NCBI RefSeq assembly: GCF_031202265.1
Contig: NZ_CP100604.1
Span: forward strand, 3,702,501-3,766,500
DNA length: 64,000 nt
Reading direction: 5' to 3'
Source: Bradyrhizobium sp. Ash2021
GTDB lineage: Bacteria; Pseudomonadota; Alphaproteobacteria; Rhizobiales; Xanthobacteraceae
This document shows positions 60,336-64,000 of this stretch, piece by piece; positions within the stretch are counted from its first letter, which is position 1, and each line of letters begins with the position of its first letter. The notes under the pieces are model-generated. The model did no database searches. It was not told where the DNA came from and saw only the letters and a program-made list of their open reading frames with translations. The position numbers and the translations under genes are program-made.

Positions 60336-61270
60336 TGAGAATGGGCCAGACCCGGGAGTCCGGAAAAACGAAGCCGGCATATCGCCGGCGCAAGCCATCA
60401 TTGACAGCGGTCCCGCTGGATTGCGCGGCGGCGTTCCAAAGTATCGCACGGGACTGCACCGCAAGGATAGCTGCGCATCACAGCAGTGCGTGCGCCGGCG
60501 ATGCCGAAGCCGTGCATCAGATCCGCGTGGCCATCACACGGTTGCGGGCGGCCGTATCCTTTTTCGCGCAGATGACGGTCGACGCGGAATGGCTCCGCCT
60601 CAAGAAGGAAATAGCCTGGCTGAACGGATCGCTCGGCGCCGCGCGCGATACCGACGTCGCCGTGGATTATGCAGGCCGCAAGCGGTACCGGACATGGGCC
60701 CAGGGCACGATCGGCCAGGATCTCGATGTCCGCCGGTTGCGGGATCATCGCCGGCTCGTTCGGTGCCTGAGATCCCAACGGTTCCGGCGCCTGATGGAGG
60801 GACTGTCAGACTGGATAGAGCGCGGTCCGTGGGTCGCACGTTGGAAGAAGGCCGAGCGCCGCAAGCCTGCCGAGCCGCTGAGGAGCTACAGCAAGCATAA
60901 GCTTGGCCGCTGGCATAAGCGGCTGATCCGCAAAGGGCGCCGTCTCAGGACCATGGGCGCGTCGCGCCGTCACCGCCTGCGGATCAAGGCGAAACGTTTG
61001 CGATACATGCTGGAAGTGCTGACCGACATTGTTCCGGTATCCGTGCACCGTGAATTCCGCCGAATGCACCGACCGGCAAAGCGCCTCCAGCGCGTACTGG
61101 GCGATCTTCGCGATCTGGAGCGCTTCGGCCGCCTTGGTGCCGGATCGCTGCCGCCGGAAGGCGGCAAGCAAAGTAATCTCCGGCCGCCGGGCTATCGACA
61201 ACAAAAGAAGAAGCTGCTGGCGGCCGCGGTCGAAGCTTATCGCGGCCTCAGGCAGGTCGAGGCGCGCTGA
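60332..61270 (+). CDS. CHAD domain protein
   Basis: A 312-residue, very basic protein. CHAD motifs: DAEAVHQIRVAITRLRAAVS with the His, WLRLKKEIAWLNGSLGAARD, and RHRLRIKAKRLRYMLEVLTD. CHAD domains bind polyphosphate and associate with its granules. Lys/Arg-rich runs support binding of a polyanion. As the last gene of a FixK-box operon it suggests polyphosphate handling during low-oxygen energy stress. Confidence 0.9.
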   Translation: MMRMGQTRESGKTKPAYRRRKPSLTAVPLDCAAAFQSIARDCTARIAAHHSSACAGDAEAVHQIRVAITRLRAAVSFFAQMTVDAEWLRLKKEIAWLNGSLGAARDTDVAVDYAGRKRYRTWAQGTIGQDLDVRRLRDHRRLVRCLRSQRFRRLMEGLSDWIERGPWVARWKKAERRKPAEPLRSYSKHKLGRWHKRLIRKGRRLRTMGASRRHRLRIKAKRLRYMLEVLTDIVPVSVHREFRRMHRPAKRLQRVLGDLRDLERFGRLGAGSLPPEGGKQSNLRPPGYRQQKKKLLAAAVEAYRGLRQVEAR

Positions 61271-61341
61271 CGTCGCGCTCGACCGTACGGGTATTGTTTC
61301 CATGCCACCGCTAACTATCCTTGAGTCCGCCTTCGCCGGGT

Positions 61342-61355
61342 TTGATGTGCGTCAA
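61342..61355. promoter_or_regulatory. FixK-type box upstream of the second universal stress gene
   Basis: TTGAT-GTGC-GTCAA; predicted start site near 61390, leaving a leader of about 79 bases before 61469. Confidence 0.65.
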
Positions 61356-61468
61356 CCTTGGCAGCGGAACTGTCAGATACTTTTGCATGTGCAGAGAGCT
61401 CGAGAAGGCATTCGGCCACGTCTGATCGTGATGACCGTGCCGCTTCGCAAATGCCTGGGAGAACGACC

Positions 61469-62311
61469 ATGTTCAAGAATATTCTGGTTCATATTCCGAC
61501 GGAGCGATCCGTCAGGCCGGTGGTTGACGCGGCGGTCTCGCTGGCCACGGCGCGTCGATCCCATCTCGATGCCATCGCCATCGGCTATGAATCCATGAGC
61601 GCCATCGGGATGGTGGTCGAAGGTGGCGGCGCCGCCGTCGCCGCCGTGATGGGAGTTGAGCACGATCGGGCCCTCGAGAGGGCAAATGCGGCGATCTCGG
61701 TGTTCGAAATCGAGGCCAAGCTCGCCAATATCGCGTACGGCGCCCGGACGTTGGCGGCGATCCCCGCCGAGGCCGAAGAAACCATGGGAGAGCTTGCGCG
61801 GCTTTATGATCTAACGGTCGTGCTTCAGCCGGAAGCCTCCCATTCCAGTTATGACAACATCATTCCGCAGGCGATTCTGTTCAATTCCGGTGGACCGATG
61901 CTGATGGTTCCCTACATCCACAAGGGACAGCTCGATGCACGCCATGTCGGGATTGCCTGGGACGGCAGCCGGCTGGCCGCTCGAGCGTTGCGCGATGCGC
62001 TGCCGTTTTTGACCGCCGCCCACGCCGTCACCGTGATTGCCGTAAACGAGGATCGGCACGACGACAACGAAGCACGTTCGGATCAGATCGTCGGTCATCT
62101 CGCTCGGCGCGACATCAAGGCGCGCGCTGAGCGGCTGACGGCTGACCGGGAAAATGTTCACGGCACCATCCTGTCGATCGCGGCCGACATCGATATCGGT
62201 CTGCTGGTGATGGGCGGGTACGGTCACTCCCGCCTGAGAGAACGCATCCTCGGTGGCGTCACCCGCGGCATATTCGAATCGATGACGGTCCCGGTGCTGA
62301 TGTCGCACTGA
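61469..62311 (+). CDS. tandem universal stress protein (UspA family)
   Basis: A 280-residue two-domain Usp protein, from the ATG at 61469 (GGGAGAACGACC before it). Domain 1: MFKNILVHIPTERSVRPVVD. Domain 2 carries the nucleotide-binding motif GGYGHSRLRERILGGVTRGI and ends VPVLMSH. It is a paralogue of the protein at 55379; both are near FixK boxes. Confidence 0.9.
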   Translation: MFKNILVHIPTERSVRPVVDAAVSLATARRSHLDAIAIGYESMSAIGMVVEGGGAAVAAVMGVEHDRALERANAAISVFEIEAKLANIAYGARTLAAIPAEAEETMGELARLYDLTVVLQPEASHSSYDNIIPQAILFNSGGPMLMVPYIHKGQLDARHVGIAWDGSRLAARALRDALPFLTAAHAVTVIAVNEDRHDDNEARSDQIVGHLARRDIKARAERLTADRENVHGTILSIAADIDIGLLVMGGYGHSRLRERILGGVTRGIFESMTVPVLMSH

Positions 62312-62380
62312 CCGGGCGATGCGCTGCAAGGCCCTTGCGGCGCCACTCTGCCCCCCTGCCGGAAAATCCCGAGGAGGCCG

Positions 62381-62394
62381 TTGATTTGCCTCAA
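62381..62394. promoter_or_regulatory. FixK-type box, distal, upstream of the phasin gene
   Basis: TTGAT-TTGC-CTCAA; lies 106-119 bp before the phasin start and 49 bp from a second box. Confidence 0.5.
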
Positions 62395-62429
62395 GAAAGC
62401 GGGCCTGAAGGGGACTCGATCTGATTAGT

Positions 62430-62443
62430 TTGATGCAGCTCAA
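62430..62443. promoter_or_regulatory. FixK-type box, proximal, upstream of the phasin gene
   Basis: TTGAT-GCAG-CTCAA; predicted start site near 62478, 22 bp before the phasin ATG. Confidence 0.5.
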
Positions 62444-62499
62444 TAAGCTCGCTGACGTGGGGGTGTAGGAATTCAGCCAACGCAAGACCGGAGGTCATC

Positions 62500-62874
62500 A
62501 TGTCCATGCCAGAGCTTTCAGAAGCGGATGCAGCGAGCCCAGAGCAGGCAACGGCCGAAGCCGCCACCCAAATGGCCAAGGCCAATCAGCGCGTCGCCAA
62601 CTTCATCTTCGGAGCACAAAAATTGATGCTCGAGGAACTCGTATTTACCAGCAATGCGATGGTTGAGCGGGCACAGACCGAGATGCACCTGTTCTCGGAG
62701 CTCGTATCGAAGATGTCCGGCGCGCATTCCGTCAAGGACATCAGGACGATGTACGAGGAATGCAGCAAACACCAGATCGAGTTTGTACGCCGCGACTGCG
62801 ATCGGCTTTTCAGGCATGGCGAACGACTGATCGAAGCTACGTCCAGCTTGTTCAAGAGCCATCCGCTGAACTGA
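62500..62874 (+). CDS. phasin family protein
   Basis: A 124-residue helical protein without signal peptide (phasin_2-like). The core is QRVANFIFGAQKLMLEELVF and ERAQTEMHLFSELVSKMSGA, long amphipathic helices that coat polyhydroxyalkanoate granules. It lies 10 bp before phaC and is likely co-transcribed with it. Two FixK-type boxes upstream suggest induction at low oxygen. Confidence 0.85.
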   Translation: MSMPELSEADAASPEQATAEAATQMAKANQRVANFIFGAQKLMLEELVFTSNAMVERAQTEMHLFSELVSKMSGAHSVKDIRTMYEECSKHQIEFVRRDCDRLFRHGERLIEATSSLFKSHPLN

Positions 62875-62884
62875 TTGGAATTCC

Positions 62885-64000
62885 ATGCCGGTGACATCGA
62901 CCATGCCGAAGGCTGAAGCGTCAGCCGTGTCCAGCCTTGCGCCCGCCGTGGCGGGTGACGTAACGGCAACAGCAGTGCAAGCGCGCCAGCAAACCGAAGG
63001 CGAAGCCCATCAGGCCGATCGCGCGTTTCATGCGATGTTGGCGCGCCTGACAGGGGGCATTTCGCCGGTTGCCCTGTTGCTTGCGTACACCGACTGGCTC
63101 TTGCATCTGGCGGCATCGCCGCAGCGGCAGATCGAGATCTCGCAGGAGGCGGTTCAGGATGCGAAGCGGCTGATCGAATCCGCACAGCAATATCCAAAGC
63201 CCGATCAGGAGCCCTGGTCGCTGATCAAGCCGCAGCCGCAGGACCGGCGTTTTGCCCGGCCGGAGTGGGAAAGCCCGCCGTTCAATCTATTCGCGCAAGC
63301 GTTTCTGCTGGGGGAGCAATGGTGGCACAACGCGACCACTGGGGTGCGCGGAGTTGCAAAGCAGAACGAGGCGATCGTCGAGTTCTCCGTCCGGCAGATG
63401 CTGAACGTGCTGGCACCGTCCAATTTCGCCGCGACCAATCCCGAAGTGTTGCAGAAGGCGTTCCAGAGCGGCGGCGAGAATTTTCTGCTCGGCTGGCAGA
63501 ATTTTTGTAGCGACTGGATGCGCCTGTTGTCGGGCGGCAAGGCATCGGCCAACGCCGGCGATTTTGTCGTCGGCGAAACCGTTGCCACGTCACGCGGCAA
63601 GGTCGTGTTCCGCAACGAGCTGATTGAACTGATCCAGTATTATCCAGTAACCGGCAAGGTACATCCGGAGCCGATCCTGATCGTGCCGGCCTGGATCATG
63701 AAATACTACATTCTGGATCTGTCGCCGCAGAACTCGCTGGTGAGCTATCTCACCGGCCAGGGTTTTACCGTATTCATGATCTCATGGCGCAATCCTGGAG
63801 CCGCTGACCGCGATATCGCCTTCGACGACTATCGCGTGCTCGGGGCGGAAGCGGCGTTGGCCACCATCGAAGACATCGTACCTGGCCGTCAAGTCCATGC
63901 GTTGGGCTATTGCCTTGGCGGGACATTGTTGTCGATCGCCGCCGCGACCATGGCACGTGAGGGCGACAACAGGTTGAAGTCAATCAACTTGCTGGCCGCG
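62885..64000 (+). CDS. phaC: poly(3-hydroxyalkanoate) synthase, 3' end outside window
   Basis: The first 372 codons are present, with no stop before the window end. An N-terminal PhaC domain (PFNLFAQAFLLGEQWWHNAT, LNVLAPSNFAATNPEVLQKA) precedes the alpha/beta hydrolase part with the active Cys in the lipase-like box ALGYCLGGTLL near residue 342. It polymerises 3-hydroxyacyl-CoA into storage polyester. The Asp and His of the triad lie beyond the window. Its place after a phasin and FixK boxes fits polyester synthesis as an electron sink under low oxygen. Confidence 0.94.
   Translation, partial: MPVTSTMPKAEASAVSSLAPAVAGDVTATAVQARQQTEGEAHQADRAFHAMLARLTGGISPVALLLAYTDWLLHLAASPQRQIEISQEAVQDAKRLIESAQQYPKPDQEPWSLIKPQPQDRRFARPEWESPPFNLFAQAFLLGEQWWHNATTGVRGVAKQNEAIVEFSVRQMLNVLAPSNFAATNPEVLQKAFQSGGENFLLGWQNFCSDWMRLLSGGKASANAGDFVVGETVATSRGKVVFRNELIELIQYYPVTGKVHPEPILIVPAWIMKYYILDLSPQNSLVSYLTGQGFTVFMISWRNPGAADRDIAFDDYRVLGAEAALATIEDIVPGRQVHALGYCLGGTLLSIAAATMAREGDNRLKSINLLAA

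Noticed and set aside
1..64000. CRISPR arrays, rRNA and tRNA genes
   Set aside because: No regularly spaced repeats and no cloverleaf or ribosomal RNA-like sequence were recognised on reading; a covariance-model scan was not possible.

Overview
The window is GC-rich DNA from an alphaproteobacterium of the Bradyrhizobium/Rhodopseudomonas group. The evidence is a fixL-fixJ-receiver-fixK2 block in the Bradyrhizobium order, a FixL with heme His200, Arg220 and phospho-His291 at the B. japonicum positions, a ChvE-GguAB sugar importer, an IS630-type insertion sequence and several Bradyrhizobium-style palindromic repeats. No rRNA, tRNA or CRISPR array was seen.

Region 1 (1-25.7 kb) is a rare-earth methanol-oxidation region. 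It holds an orphan pqqA (missed by ordinary ORF length limits), a NitT/TauT-type ABC importer resembling the lanthanide-uptake lut transporter, a SoxYZ-like carrier and its zinc hydrolase, xoxF with the extra Asp diagnostic of lanthanide use, xoxJ, a CXXCW protein, a five-gene PQQ-associated ABC system, S-formylglutathione hydrolase, a MoxY/FlhS-type two-component system and a TonB receptor that is a candidate lanthanophore receptor. A partial GH79-like glycosidase and an IS630 copy lie at the left end. The pqqA and xoxF upstream regions share a direct-repeat motif with a 21-bp period.

Region 2 (25.7-31 kb) contains a repeat-rich gap, a TetR-controlled ferredoxin/cytochrome P450 pair, a MetX-like acyltransferase/hydrolase and gene debris (a rearranged TetR and a truncated ytfQ-like gene). 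Region 3 (31-39.8 kb) is a sugar locus: GntR regulator, ketodeoxyarabonate dehydratase (with an apparent late frameshift), sugar 1-dehydrogenase, aldose 1-epimerase, lactonase, and ChvE-GguA-GguB. It fits non-phosphorylative oxidation of L-arabinose or D-galactose, but the sugar-acid dehydratase is not here.

Region 4 (39.8-50.1 kb) is a redox cluster of poorly known function: GMC oxidoreductase, a large diheme c-type cytochrome and an unknown CPFLG protein on one side; a catalase-like protein, a Dyp-type peroxidase and two uncharacterised proteins on the other. Region 5 (51-64 kb) is the oxygen-sensing region. FixL/FixJ/FixK are surrounded by stress and storage genes (two universal stress proteins, CBS proteins, alcohol dehydrogenase, a kinase-like protein, CHAD, phasin, PHA synthase), and eight TTGA/C-N6-TCAA-type FixK boxes, one imperfect, can be read in front of them. 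The last gene, phaC, runs off the window.
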